From the NCBI GenBank assembly GCA_023079485.1, contig CM041086.1, positions 10,238,401-10,302,400 on the forward strand: a stretch of 64,000 nucleotides of DNA, read 5' to 3'. A program made the position numbers and the translations under genes. Source of the DNA: Archilochus colubris (lineage: Eukaryota > Chordata > Aves > Apodiformes > Trochilidae). Shown here piece after piece: positions 24,801-38,165 of the stretch (its first letter is position 1; every line of letters begins with the position of its first letter). The notes below the pieces were generated by a model, which saw only the letters and a list, made by a program, of their open reading frames with translations, was not told the origin of the DNA and made no database searches.

Positions 24801-27800
24801 GATTAAGTTTATCTGTTCCTCAGTAAAAAGGTTGTTGTGTTCTGTTTACTTGTTGTTAGACAGCAAATTAATGCATAATTCTGCAATTTCAAATGCATAG
24901 CAGTTTCAAGATGAAAAACTGAGTACTTGGCCTTCACTTTGTGTTTTCACCAGCTGAAAATCTATGTTTACATTGATGGTACACACTTGCCAACAATAAA
25001 TACCTTATCAGAATTCCCCCTCTTAGATACTTTGTTACACCTACAATATCTGCATTACCAGACCAAGAAATGCTATTGAATCACCAATTATCTTGACTAT
25101 TCAAAACCTGGCCTGAGGTAAGAATGAATGTAAACTGGAATGATGTGCCAGGACAATAGAAATATGCTGAATTATGTGGCATATCATAAAGCCAGCTACC
25201 CACATGAACCCTTTAGTTGGGTTTAGGAAGTATTGTTTGCTGGATTCTACACTCTTGTATCTTATAAACTAATTTTTGCCAATCAAGTTTGTTCAACTCA
25301 TTCATTCATTAAAACCTTAATGTATGTAAATCTGTTGAAGATTCTTGATCTTCAAATTCATAAATTATTTGCAGTCCAAGCAAAAATGCTATGGTATGCA
25401 CTGTATCTACTAGACTCCATAGAGAGACTATATAAGAAAATTTAGAGTCTATATTATACATATGTTTTGTTTAATTATATTTCTTAACAGATTATATTCC
25501 TTAAGAGCTGCAGTTTCATCAGGATGTGTCTGTCTCTTCATCTCCCCTGTGTGTGTCTTTTTTCCTGAAGAGAAACACTGCCACCTGCAGATTAAATTCT
25601 TAATTTTCAAAAAAAGAACAAGCTATTATATCAGTATAAAAAGTTACAGAAAGAGGCTGGGTTTGAAAATAATCTAGTATTTTAAAACTATATCACATTT
25701 CTCATAAATTTTATATAAAGCAGCTCTTCTAGTAACTTATGACACTTGATAGCATATTTTTAATAAAAAGATGCCATTTTTGATAGTATGAATGCTTAGT
25801 TCATTAAGACTAATACTTGAGGAAAGCAATCAATATTTAATACTAGTTTAGTTTTCTTTTGAAATTACATGAAAGTAAAGGCTGTACAGCCGTAATTACT
25901 TCACAGGAAACCTGAAAAAAAGCTGTGTTGTCTTCTTGACTTGATTTTAAAAGGGCTTTTTTATAGAAAGAGCTACCAAAAGGAAGGTAATAGCATTTTA
26001 TCCTCCTTTGTCCTATAACCAAGGGCTAACATCTCCTCTTCACCAGTTATTCTGATGATGTTAACAAGCTCTGTGGAAGCCTATCATATAATTTGTTGTT
26101 ATGTTACAGCAGTAACCTGTCATCACTGTTGAAAATGTGTTGTAGGTTGACAATCATTATGTATTAACAGAATGAAAAAAAAAAGAAGTTATACTTGCTT
26201 TACTAATTAACTGTAGCTGGGAACTATGCTACGTGCTGCTGAGTTCTTGTGACAGTATCTTGGGTATCAAAGTATTTGTGGTATTACTGCACTCTCTAGG
26301 GGCATGGAGGTAACTCCCAGGCAAGTCAGCTGAAAACTAGGACTCAGGCATTTCCATTCCCTTTGCAACTTGCGTGTTTTAATCAAGTTAATGCAACAAT
26401 GACTCAAGATAGATCTAGAGAGCACAGCAGGTAGACTTTGTGGTGAAGTACTCAATCTTGTGCCTTCCTCTGTGCCTCCAGTATGATGTGCACTGGGACT
26501 GCAGTCAAGAGGATGGTGCCCCTCTAATTCCTGTCCAGACATGGAGTCCAGGCTTCTGACTAGCATGCTATGTTGAAAATAAAAAAAAGGTTCAAGCTCT
26601 TTAAATTGTATGGCAAGGACAGGAAAATATTATGTTTCCAAAATTATTTTTAATTATTAAAAAAACAATTTAAAGAGAATTAGCTCATATTAAACAATTA
26701 AAACATTACATTTGGGAATGAAGATTTAGCTGACAATTTCATGGTGAGACCTATCTTACATGGTGGTATAAATAATGCATAAGAAGTAGACTTGATACAA
26801 GTGAGACTGCTCAAGTGTGTAAAATTAAGTGTTCACGGCAAGGAATGAGAATAGGATTTCATGAGTAAACTTTACCAAATGAATTCTGGAAAAGTTTGAA
26901 GATTTTTTTACTGGGTTAGTTGTGAATTGTATAAAATCATTCATTTATTACATAAAATATTTCATACAATTTTGCCCTTTGGAAGTGATTTGAAATAGGA
27001 ATGGAAAAGAGCTTTGTTCCTGACAAAGGTATGTTTAGAATAAATAGAGCAGCTGATGTTTGTGTAAACCTGAAAAGCTGGTGACAGAAAAAGACTTTCC
27101 CTAGAGTTTCCTTTTGCTGCTCTGTTGAGTTCTATGTTTTCTCTCCAGAGAGCAATTCATTACCTCCCCTCATACCTCTCCATTATAAATTCATGCACTC
27201 CTAGAAAAACTGAATTACTCATAGCCACAATGAGCTTTCTGTGTGGTTCTGATAGTTGAAGACAGGAAGGTCATCCCCTCAGTCCCCCCAACCAAAATGA
27301 AAAACTGAAGAAAACCAGCACACTCTTATTGCTTAGAATTAAAACTTGTTCTGTGTAGCAGTAGATTGAATTTTCTATGTTGATTATGTTCACGTATTAC
27401 ATCCATCTTTCAAGTGTTTATACACTAAATTCTGATTTTCTAGTAACACCTGATCTCCATAGTGGGAAATGCCTGACCTGCAAGGCAGGAGGTCAAGAGG
27501 GAATGATGAAGGGCTTAATTACATCCCTGAGTTAGCATCAAACTGCCAATTAGAAACAGCTGCTGTGAAGCCCTAATACCCAGAAGGCAGCAAGGGGAGA
27601 GGTTATTTTGGAGGATTTGGGTTTGCTACAGGAGAGATGCATGAGGAAAGACTCCTGAGAGTAAGGTGAGCATAAAAATGTCTGATTGGCAGAGAATAAC
27701 TTAGTTAACTTTTGATGGGGTTGTTATAAATGTCTGGTAATATTAAGAAGTAAGATAGTAATTGCCTGATGATTTATGGCTTTTGCACTGAAGTGGCTTC

Positions 27801-28300
27801 CAGTGTTCTTTCCCTATTGACAATTTGTATGATACCTGTTTCTTTAAAAAGGCAAAATGAAATAACAAGTTTTCTGTAAAGATCAAATGTTCATTTATGT
27901 TCCAGTGGATTATTTAGGTAGCCACATATCTGATTTAAAAATTAAAAGGTCTGGTTGAAAAAGAAATGTAGTATCTGAGGACTGATCTCTGCCCTTCTCT
28001 AAGGGAACCAAAATCCTATGTATCTGGTGACTTATGGCTTGCTCTTGAGATACCAATAACTAAGGAGAGACCATGTAGCCCTATAATGCTGCATCAGAGA
28101 CTTCCAGTTCTGTGGGGTATTTCTACCTTAATCTCTGCAGTATGTTACATGTACTTTATATGGTTTAAAATATCGACTGTCTTAAAGTTACCTGAGCATT
28201 AAAGCAAGGGAGATGGGTCTAATGTGATTGTTTAGGTGGCAACTGTATTAATTTTTTTTTGTAGTTTCAAGCTCCCGTAGAAAGCTGAGGTGCTATACTC
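21831..28300. other. AT-rich single-copy DNA, no supported gene
   Basis: Minor features only: a short CTG run (23605-23621) within a chance 111-codon frame, an A run at about 23701-23714, and a short direct repeat, AATTCTTATAATA-like, at about 24099-24127. A composition gradient at 21831-22030 leads down from the GC-rich block. Confidence 0.6.
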
Positions 28301-28361
28301 TATCAGAAACAGCTATTAATAAACATTAGCTAGTTTGATGATTATGAATAGTGTCACCAAG

Positions 28362-28378
28362 CAATTACAATGTAATTG
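28362..28378. promoter_or_regulatory. Homeodomain-type palindrome CAATTAC-AAT-GTAATTG
   Basis: Seven-bp arms with a 3-bp spacer, giving two opposed ATTA/TAAT cores. The flanks, about 28300-28500, are low in simple repeats and hold further CATTAG, TTAATTGG and TTATGAAT elements. The architecture is the same as at 43287-43305. Regulatory function is inference from motif form only. Confidence 0.2.
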
Positions 28379-28500
28379 AGCATTAAATAAAGTCCACTTA
28401 CTGTAAAGTATCACCGTCTGAGTCTGAAAAAAAAACACAACCTTAACGATATTTTTTTCACAATACATTAATTGGCTTGTGTTTTCTGGCTTAAAAGCGT

Positions 28501-31500
28501 ACGGTGAGTTATCTTCTGTGGAAGCTTAGATTTTATGGGCAGCTGAGGCCAGCTTATTGCAGAGAGTTAGGTTAATTGAGATATTTAGGGGCCCATTTTC
28601 TGGTTTCCCCCTTAGATGTAGTTTTAGGATTTATCCTGTTGTGAACACGTCAGCATTTGACATGAAAATGAAGCTGGCAGGCACAGGCGTTACAGTTCAA
28701 GACTTGTATGCTCAATTCCTTGTTTGAACTGTCCCCAAAAAGAAAGCTGGATCCCAAATTTTTCATAGACATTATCTAATAGACAAATTTGGCCTCTGTA
28801 CTGGAGTCCAGCACATGGGGCTGGACTGATACTAAGTGCATTGCACCCCAGCAAATACAAAGCAGGTTTGCTCTCAGACTGTGTCAATGAGCTTCTCCTT
28901 GCATAAAGTAGTGAAGCAGTCAGCTGCACTGTGTGAGTTTCTCTTTTATGTCTCCATTTTCCATTTGTATGAAAAACTGGGAAAACACCCAGTGGTTAGG
29001 CAGTCATGGGATGCTTATGTCATGGGATATGAGGGCTTAAAATGTAAGTTCTCAGGTAAACATAAGCATAACTACTGTGCAATAGAGGGTATCAGAGAGC
29101 CAAGCTTTCAAGGAGTCTTGCTTTTGTAAAGCATCTTTTGGAACGTTCCATATCATCAACTTCCTAGGAAGCCACTAACTTGTCTTTTTTCCTCTGATTA
29201 CCCTGTTTCCAGTGCATTACCTTCCTGCACAATAAATGCTAACTGAGTTGAGTAGTAGGATAGCAGAACTTAAATTGTCATAGTATTGATTAAACCATCC
29301 TCATTTTCTCTACTGTTCATGGAGACAGCATGCTCTTACTGTTACTGGGTTCTTTCTGCATGCAGATAACACTCCAAACCAAGGGTTGGGTTGCACATTA
29401 ATTTATTATTCCGTTGTATAAGTTGTTAGGGTATGTACACAGAGCTGTACAAATAGCAGTCTGTTCCTGTAGCATAATTCAGAGGAGAAACTGCTGTACT
29501 CTTGCTGACATATATAGACTACATTGTGTCTTGCAATCAGCAAGTTCTTGTGTTGCTCATTGAAGGAATATAACAATATGTTCTGGCACCTTCCTCTGAG
29601 TTCCATTTTTAGGAGTAATGTGTGAGTATTTCAAATTTTAACTTGACACTTACTACTGCTTTGATTCCTCTGAAGTAGGAACACCTCAGGTAAATGGGAT
29701 GCGTTCCCTTGATTGCAGCAGTATTCTAATATGGTGATGCTGGGAAGTGCATCTTGCACCAGTATGGGCTGCTTAAGATACTGGAGGGGATTGCTGTGCA
29801 GCTGCCAAGCCATTCTGTTCACTTTTTAATTACTTTTCTGAACAGAACTAACATGTCTTTTCTTTTTCCCAGAGTATGTTTAATATTTGTTTTATGATAG
29901 CTGAATAAACTGGGTAGTCTCTCTGCTTATAAAGCTTATTAACATTGTTTGATATGTATTACTCTCCTAATTGCATTCTTTCATGTCTTAAATATTTGTT
30001 TTCTGAAGCTCACTGGAGAGAAGGTCCCCATTCCATTGAACCAGGTGTCATTATTTTGACTGTGGGAATGCTGTAGGCCAGGGCAGGGTCTTTGGGGTAA
30101 GGGAATGAGACTGCACTTGGACTGCCAGAACCCTAGGAAATGTAAAGCTGGTGCTGCTGAGGGTGAGATCATGATGGGTGTGGGTATGATGGGACCTTGA
30201 AGAGGACCTGGGCAGACACTTTTTAAAAATGAGCTCTCAGATCAGAGAGTTTTTAAATTAAAATCAACCACTAAATAACAGCTTTTGGTTTTGAGTATGA
30301 GCTAGCATAATTATTTTTTATGGGCAACTAGCAGTCAAGACAAAACAGAAGTAAAAGATTTTGAATTCTGATTTATCCCAGTCTTTGCCCTCAGCTCAAG
30401 TTCACTCAGTTCAGTGGCTTTCTGGCTCATGCTGCATAACCACTTCTGAGCCCAAGAAAGAAGCTTTTGCTTCTCTTTTCTTTTGAGGCTCCCTTCTTTA
30501 ATAGTCTTTTGCTTCAAGCTGAAGGCAGCCCTACCTTGCTCTCACTTTCCTCTCCTACAACAGACATGCACGCTGGACAAGAGACATCAAGCATGCTGTC
30601 CATCACACTGACACTTTTTACCACAGATGATGGAAAAGTGCAGTATCTGTCCTTTCCTCACTTCTGTCTCCCACTCATAAATTTAACAAAAACCATGTGT
30701 TCTCATTAACTTTGCCATAGTAGCATTAAATTTCTTCTGTAGTAGTTTCTGTGTAGACAAAACCACAGAATCTCCTTCCAGAATCTCTAGTTATTTTCTT
30801 CTCTTTACTATTCTCAGTTACCTAGATATTAGGAATGTAGCTGTAAGTAGAATTTATAGAATTATTTGATCTTGGTTTTTGGTTTATCATCTTTGAAGTT
30901 TATATGTCAAAAAAAAAAAATCATTGAGTTGTGTTGCACTGTTAATTCTCTCAGTTTATTCCCAATAGAGGTAACTTATGGTGTCACTGATTCTAAGGGT
31001 GAAACGGTGGTCCAGATAAAGAAAATGGCAGTTTTAGTGTTTGTAGAAGTACATCTGAGAATTCACTTTAACTGTAGTACTGTGGAAGTCTTATTTTATT
31101 GTTTTCTTACTGGTGGTGAGTTCAAAGGTATTTTGTAGAGAGGATTTAAAACCACTCCTAACCAATATTACCAGGCTGAGGAAGAATTCCTTGAAGATCA
31201 ATTGAGGGTTACTAAGGTTATTAGTAGAATGAATGTTCATTTTGGGTGGCTTTTTCAGAATAACATTGTGGAGCATGGGTGATGTGGATGAAACAGTGCT
31301 GTAAATCTTCCTTACCTTGAAAATGTTCTCTGATTTTGTCATAAAATGCTAGGGTGTAAAGAGAAGGCCCTGTTATAAATACACACATCAACATACTGTT
31401 GCTTCTTCCAAGTGATAAGATACAGAAGATATTATTTAATTGGAAAGGCAAAAGAAAACTCTGTTTTGTTCTTCTTTTACCTTTTTACTATTGGTAAAAA

Positions 31501-34500
31501 TAGAGGGAAATAGTTGACTGCTTTGGGGTTTGTTTTGTTTTGTTTTTGTAATTCCTAAAAGTAATAGGATTTGTGTTCTATGGCTTTGGTTTTCTTAGCA
31601 ACACAAAGATAAGCTTTTCATTCTTTATCAGACTAACACTTTGCAGAGTTACCTTTGAGGCATGAGCAAGGACACCTGAGCAGTGAGACTTCCCTGAGCA
31701 GTTGGCTAGTAATCTCCTGTACAAAAAGGATATGCTTTGCTTTTGAATATACACAATTGCACTTAATATTGATTTTTGTTTCCCTGTGAAGCCTGTGCAG
31801 CCTTAAATCATCTAACCCAGCTTCTGATAAAAGAAATAATAATAAAAATGAATGGTTACTTTGAGTAGTGGATTCCAAGTTTTTAAAAGGAACTATGTGT
31901 TGTAATGACTTTTATATCATGTATTGATATAAAATTAATCAAGTTTATGTCTCCTGTCAGTACTCAGCTATAATAAATGACAGGCTGTTGTGGTGCCAAA
32001 CCATCCAAGAAATTATTTGCTCTGGGCTTTGTCAGAAATCTGCTGACATTCAATGTGTTCTTGACTGTGGCTCAGCTCTGAAATTCCAGCTTTGTGTCAT
32101 ATATGCATGAGTTCCTCTTTCAGGCTGTTTTGGCTTTCTGCAGCTGTTAAAAGGTCAGAGGTAATCAGATAAGCCAGTAGGATGCTATCTGTCATTATAA
32201 TTGACTTGAGCCATCATACATAGGAAATCATGCTGAATATCAGTACTGACATTTAAAGCTATGGTGTAGTGGTTGTATTATTACAAAAGTATCTTATATT
32301 TACCTACAGCAGATCCTGCATTTTTCTGTGCAGAAACAAGTGCTGCAAGGTATTAAATTTTTATGTCTACTTACCTGGTGAAAATCATCTCAAGTGTCTA
32401 GAAATTACATTTCCAGAATTATGTGATCGAGTTCATCCAGTTTTGAAAGCTTGCTCTGCCCAATTCATTTGATTTTTAGCTACATAATGGAAGTATTAGT
32501 AAAATGTAACTTGTACAGTTGGCATTTTGAATATTTCTGCCAATGAAATAATGAATAAAGCAGTCAGTGTTTCTTTTCCCTAACACTACTAAATGTTAGC
32601 CATATGTCTAGTTGAGCTGGCACTAGGTATTCATGTCTCTCACTACCTGGTGATCACCTCATTGCTTGGAACCTATCTTGAGGCAACAAGTCAGGTTTCT
32701 GATAGTGATTGTCTATGTTCTGCTCCAGAGCAGATTAAGTATGTGCAAAATGTCATGTATTTTAGCTGCAGAGACATGATGTACTGTTATTTAATGTTCT
32801 TATGGAATGTTTAGTAGAGACAAGCTGAGGGAAGACATTGTCAGGTCCTGTGGGTAAATCTAGTTGAAATGGAAGTCTTCGAGAGCCCTTTAATTTATTT
32901 ATATATATTAATATGCACACACACACCAAATTTAGCAGTGAATATTTACTTTCCAGTTTGCAGAGTATCCCAAGAATGTACTTAATTAACCTGCAAAGTG
33001 CATTTAAACTGGAAAACTCTGAAGTCATTTGACACAAGTGATGTATGCTATGATTCAGTTCTGCTGAAGGAATAATCTTCCAATTAGTAATGCAGATTTT
33101 TCCACATAATTGTTAATCTGAAATTTAAGACCTCCCAAAGAGTTCACTTCCCCTGTTTAGTTTTTTTTAATAGCAAAACAAGGACTGTATTATATATTTA
33201 ACTCATCTAGGAAAATCTATTCTCTAACTCTTAGTGCTTCCTAACTCTAAGTGATACAAAACAAACTGTTTCTTCTTCCCAAATTTCACTTTTATAGTGA
33301 TAAATGAAATGAAGTCATTTGGTTGGCTTCTGTCTGGCAAGGAAATAGGCCCATAACTGTTAGAATAAATTAAATTAAACTAATCTGAAGGGATTCATAG
33401 TTGTGCTGAGGGGATGATATGTCAGCACTTCAGGAAGCAAACCCAAATTATTTACTGATTTAAGTTAAAATGTCATCACCACTTCCTAGATAAGGCCACT
33501 ACACCATGTTATTACTTTGTTGCTTAAATGGTACAAAACCACTTAATTTATGACATGGTATTTTCACACCCATGAAATAAAATCTAGACAATCTCTTTTA
33601 AAACATCTTAGGGATGGTGGGTTTTTATTTCTAATAAAATCAACTCAGCTGTTGTCAACTTCAGTTAGAATAAAAGAAAAGACACATTTTATTTTTCAAA
33701 AAAAATGAAAACATAAAGAACTTTAATATTTGTTCTGTACTTCTGTTATCTTAGAAGCATTTGACTGACTTGATATCTATGTTGAGTTGGAACAGATAAA
33801 CACTACAGGTACAGTAAGAAATATGTTACATGTTAATTAGGATATTAAATTAATTCTGTTGGTCATATTACTAGGAGCTCCTGTGTGACCTACCAGTTTG
33901 GTAAGATAGGAGTGGTGATGGAGATTGCTTAAAAGTATTTGCAAAACTCACTTCTGGAAAGTCACTGAATTTCCCTTTAATGTTTGAGTTACTCTGTACA
34001 TTTTTATAATATTGAGCACTGTTGATGAAAGAAACATCTTCAGGATCAGACTTCAAGATTTTAAACCAAAAGCTGTCTTTGACTGTGCTGTTTGAGTGGG
34101 TTCTCTAGCCAAGTATTTCAATATGAAGTTTATTTCACAACTTCACTCTGCTGAAATGATGTGCTCAATGGGGATTTGAAGTGGTCATCATACTCATGAC
34201 AGTGAAATACACTTCTAAAATATGCTGCTTTAAAAGAAGGGGGGGAAAGGCTGGTAGAAGTATTGCTGATGCCACAAAGTCACTGCACTGTGTGAAATCT
34301 GATCTTCATAAAATTTCTGTTATTAGACAGTGAGTGGCTGGGCTTACCTCCTGCATTACTGAAGCCCACTTTCCAGGTGAATGTGGTTATTTGCTGTGCC
34401 AGCACTAGTAAGTTTTAGGATTGCCTTCTGTCCTTCAGCTTTTTTCAAGGAAAAGCACAAACTTAAAATAAGGAGCTGCTCGTTCTTTCATGGAAGTGCC

Positions 34501-35403
34501 TTTCCAGTTTTTCTAATTTATTATTCAAATTTTGTTTCATCCATAGGAAGGTGTATTGACTCTTTTAGTTTTATCTATACATCCTTCAGTACCACATTCA
34601 GCAGTGTAGAACTGGCATTTTTTTTGACAGTGGCCTGAATCTTCCCTTTATCAATTCCATATTCTTTTCCTGGAGGGTTATCCACATGGCAAATGATAAT
34701 CAATTTTGGTGTGCTTCACTAAAAAGGAAGAATAGTTCCTAAAATTTAAGTCACACATCACAACTCTCTTAAATGTCTCATTTTCGTTATACAGGGCCCC
34801 TACCCTCTTCCTTCAAATTGGCAAAGGCTCTCCAGTATGAATTAAATGTTTCACTAATTAATCCCAGGGTAAAATAGGGGTCAGACTGTAGCATTTAGCT
34901 GGTACTGTAAGAGCAGCTATCAATTCTATTCTCTGTATGTTTTTTCACTGTATTCTGTGAAAATGAGAACTGCCTGTATTCAAAATATGTGACTAGTGAT
35001 TCTGTGTAGCACTTCTTTATATCTCATTATGCCCAAGAAAATATGTAAGGGTCTGGCTGCTGAACTAATGTAAATCAGCCAGGTTAAGTGCAGTCAGATG
35101 GAAGCTTACAATGGTTGTCAATTAGGCATCTCCCCAGACATGTGTGTCTTCTGGGTTTGTGATAAAAAGTGAGATACCAACTTCATTAGGCACAGGGCTA
35201 AACTCATTCCATTTTTTTTTTCTGAACATTTTATTTTTTCCAGCTGGAAAAGATTAATGCAAAGATTTCTATGGAACTTTGTAATTTGGACCAGAATGGT
35301 AAAATCTTCACTTGCTCTGACAAGTTCCTCTGATGTCTTAATACATCTGAAGTCTGTTGGAACTGCAGGCTGCAATCCTAAATTTGTTTCGGGGTCCCCT
35401 GGT
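28501..35403. other. AT-rich DNA with a conserved-element-like stretch, no supported gene
   Basis: No gene or transposon recognised. An A run lies at 30909-30920 and a TTTTG run at about 31529-31547. The stretch 31980-32240 is free of simple repeats and of more even composition, with AGATAAG, ATAATTGAC and CAGCTG motifs, as often seen in conserved non-coding elements. Confidence 0.5.
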
Positions 35404-35645
35404 CATAGAATCATAGAGTGGTTTTGGATGGAAAAGATCTTTGGTATTACCAGTTCCAACCATTACTACTGCCAAGTCTACCGCTAAACCTGAGCACCAC
35501 ATCTACACTTCTTTTCAATACCTCCAGGGATTGTGAGTCAACTGTTTCCCCAGGCAGCCTGTTCCAGGGCCTGGCAACCCTTTCAGTGGAATTTTTTTTC
35601 CTAATATCTAATCTAAATCTCTCCTGGTACAACACAATTAGGTAC
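35404..35645 (-). mobile_element. Decayed CR1 3' fragment
   Basis: Minus-strand CR1 relic of about 240 bp. Its 3' end is CATAGAAT CATAGAGT at 35404-35419, followed by the diverged 3' UTR and the ORF2 C-terminus. Within 35447-35635 the minus frame still shows RLDIRKK and RPWNRLPGE, matching KLNIRKN and EPWNRLPRE of the young copy at 62.4 kb. The 3' UTR differs from that copy (it contains the CACTACTGCCAAG-type segment), so it belongs to another, older subfamily. The upper boundary is approximate because similarity fades after about 35640. It is truncated and non-functional. Confidence 0.9.
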
Positions 35646-37703
35646 TGATTAGGACAAGCTTGGACAGTGATTCACTTCTTTTCAGTTACTAAATAGAACT
35701 GAATGGAATCCCATAGGATAAGGGCTGTGTTTTATTTTCTCATTTTCCTTTTTTTTTTAAGCTATTTTCATGTTTTATTTTGGGCCTTTTTTACCCCCTA
35801 AATATTACCCCTGAAAAAAGCTCAAGCATAAATAGATAAATAAGTTGGTGATAGATAAATACCAGTTGATAAATCAAGATGTTGATAGGCATCAAGAGCC
35901 AGAGCTCATCTGTCAGACATACCAATAAAATGCACTGATCAATTCATAATGAATATTCAGCCAGAGACATAACTTTTCATGGAAATTCATGGAGACAAAT
36001 ATGTGCTGTCCTTTGTAGTATCTTTCCATCTGGAAAGCCTTGCTACTGCTTGAAATGCTACAAAGAAAATGCCACACACCAAACTCCTTACATCCTTACC
36101 TTGCTGGTTTAAATGCCTCTTAATTTAGTTTGTGAACTCTGTCTCCTTGGCTCCATTAGCTCTCCTGTACCATTCTTTCCAGGGAGCTCAGGAACACAGT
36201 GATTGTCTGAAGCCTTTTTATGAGGCTCACAATAAGCAGGAGCAGCATGGGCTGGGGGGGTTATATTGGCCAAGGACCAGGGGGAAAAAGAAGAGAGGGG
36301 GCTCTGGAGCACTAAACAGAGTAGTTGATGGTTTCTTGAATTGTCCCTTTGCCACTAGTAAATTAACTGAATAACTGGGCTGAAGAAGTCATTTTTAGCA
36401 CGCACAAAAGTTGCTGCCTGAAGCATTATTTAAATATTCTTTGTCAATAAAGGCTTTAAAAGATGAGCAGCTATATTAGATTCATTACCCTCTTGCAGAA
36501 ATTCCTATTTCTCTATGGTAAGGAATGAAAAGTCTGACTGACTCCACCAAAAGGATTCTTCTGTTAAAAAAGACTACCAGATGTAAGCTTTGAGTTGTGG
36601 TTGTTCTTTTTTTTTTTTTTAAATAAGTGCATATTTCCCAGGTGGCCTGAAAGAGTTCATAAATGCTATGATCCTCCTCAGCCACCAGAAGAACAAAGTT
36701 CAAGTATCTCTTATGTCATTATGCCATCAGGCCTGTGGGTTATCTGTTGCCACTCCTGAGTGGAAGCTAATTATTAAAAGACATTAGGAAATACAATATT
36801 AGTTTATTCTTCATTTATATTAGAAGTAGTTAAAAAACAATCATGTCTATTAAGTATCCGTTACTGAAAATGGTTAATAAATTATCTAAGATTTATGAAT
36901 CTATATCATTAATTTTTATTGCGATTTTGTGGTAGTTTCTCTAATGAGAAAAAATTAGGATACAGTGCTTTCTGTCTCAACTCTTCAAGGGTTTGCTGCA
37001 TGCATAAAACTTACGAGCAGATTGTGAACAGCAGTGATCACTGTAGTGAGGGAACTAATGTGGGATAAGGAAGCAGCTGAATTTACCAGAATAAATCAAA
37101 CAATTCAGAAGCTGTGAAATAGTATCAGAGAATTCAAACATCAGGTATTGCATTAACTTCCCTGGTCATCCAAGTTCTCTGACATCTGTATGGTGTATAG
37201 CTATTAAGCTGTGACTTCATTTTATGTTTAAAACTAAATTTTAGTTTAGAGACAAATCAAAACCAATGTCTAGTTTGATTTCCTTATATTGAAAAAGTGA
37301 AAGCTTGACCTTAACTGAAAAAAATGTCGTGAGACCAGCTAAGTGCAAAACTATTTTTCTTTCCCCACCCCTCTTATTGTGGATTACAGAGAGTTCTCAA
37401 TAATTTATTACAAATCCATCCTGTGATTAAAAAAATTAGCTCCTTTTAGTTATTTTCTGACACGTAATTGTTAAATATCGAGAGGGTAGTTAGACTGTTC
37501 TTTGAAATGTGAGGCTTTGCAGTTCCTTTTGATTTGCCTATGAGGCTGTGCATAAAACTGTGCCTTGCAGTACAGTTGGCATTACCATCAAGAAAAAGGA
37601 GTTGTCCCTTATCTGCTGGTGCAGAGGAAAGAGAAATGCTGTCAGATTGTATCTCAGCCACCTGGTCACCACAGGCTCTCCAGAGAATATTAGAATGCTT
37701 CTT

Positions 37704-38165
37704 TTACATCAGCAAGATGTGTGTTGCTTGGTCCACTACCTTCTCTTTATTTACAGCTAACAAGACATGTTTGAGAACTCTGCTTAGAGCCTGCTTTGAA
37801 TTACTGTAACTTAGTAAAACCAAATATCCATCTATAACAATAAAAGCTGTCGGGTGCTTTCTCAATTCCTTTAGTCTTCCGAGCCACAAGTCAGGAGTCT
37901 GAAATAATGAGGCTGCTGTTGGAGTTGTGCAGTGCTCTCTTGATGTATATTGCAACTGGAATGCCCATTCACCATTTCGATTTGAGGCATAAATGTTTGA
38001 TATGCAGAAAACATTTTCAGTATTCACTAAAAGCTCTTGTAGGTGCAAAGATGAAGTTATATAGCTGTAATAAATAGCATGTAGAAGTTTGGTAAAAGGC
38101 TTTGAAGTACTTAAAACCCAAACCATTTTTTCTCTGACTACTTTACCCTTTAAGTTGATACACAA
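37704..38165 (-). other. Longest non-transposon open frame (153 codons), product not recognised
   Basis: An ATG-to-stop frame of 153 codons on the minus strand. I recognise no domain, signal peptide or repeat; the translation has hydrophobic patches near the middle (TAFIVIDGYLVLLSY) but no convincing membrane segment. There is no clear promoter, splice site or poly(A) signal tied to it. A frame this long is mildly unexpected in DNA of this composition (my rough estimate is a few tenths of one such frame per 64 kb outside transposons), so chance is a real possibility. It could also be a piece of a diverged retrocopy or an unannotated exon. I do not call it a gene. Confidence 0.15.

Noticed and set aside
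25027..25117. Plus-strand segment with a good acceptor (CCCCCTCTTAG) and donor (GAG|GTAAGA)
   Set aside because: All three frames contain stops; at most a non-coding exon, and without transcript data it cannot be told from a pseudo-exon.
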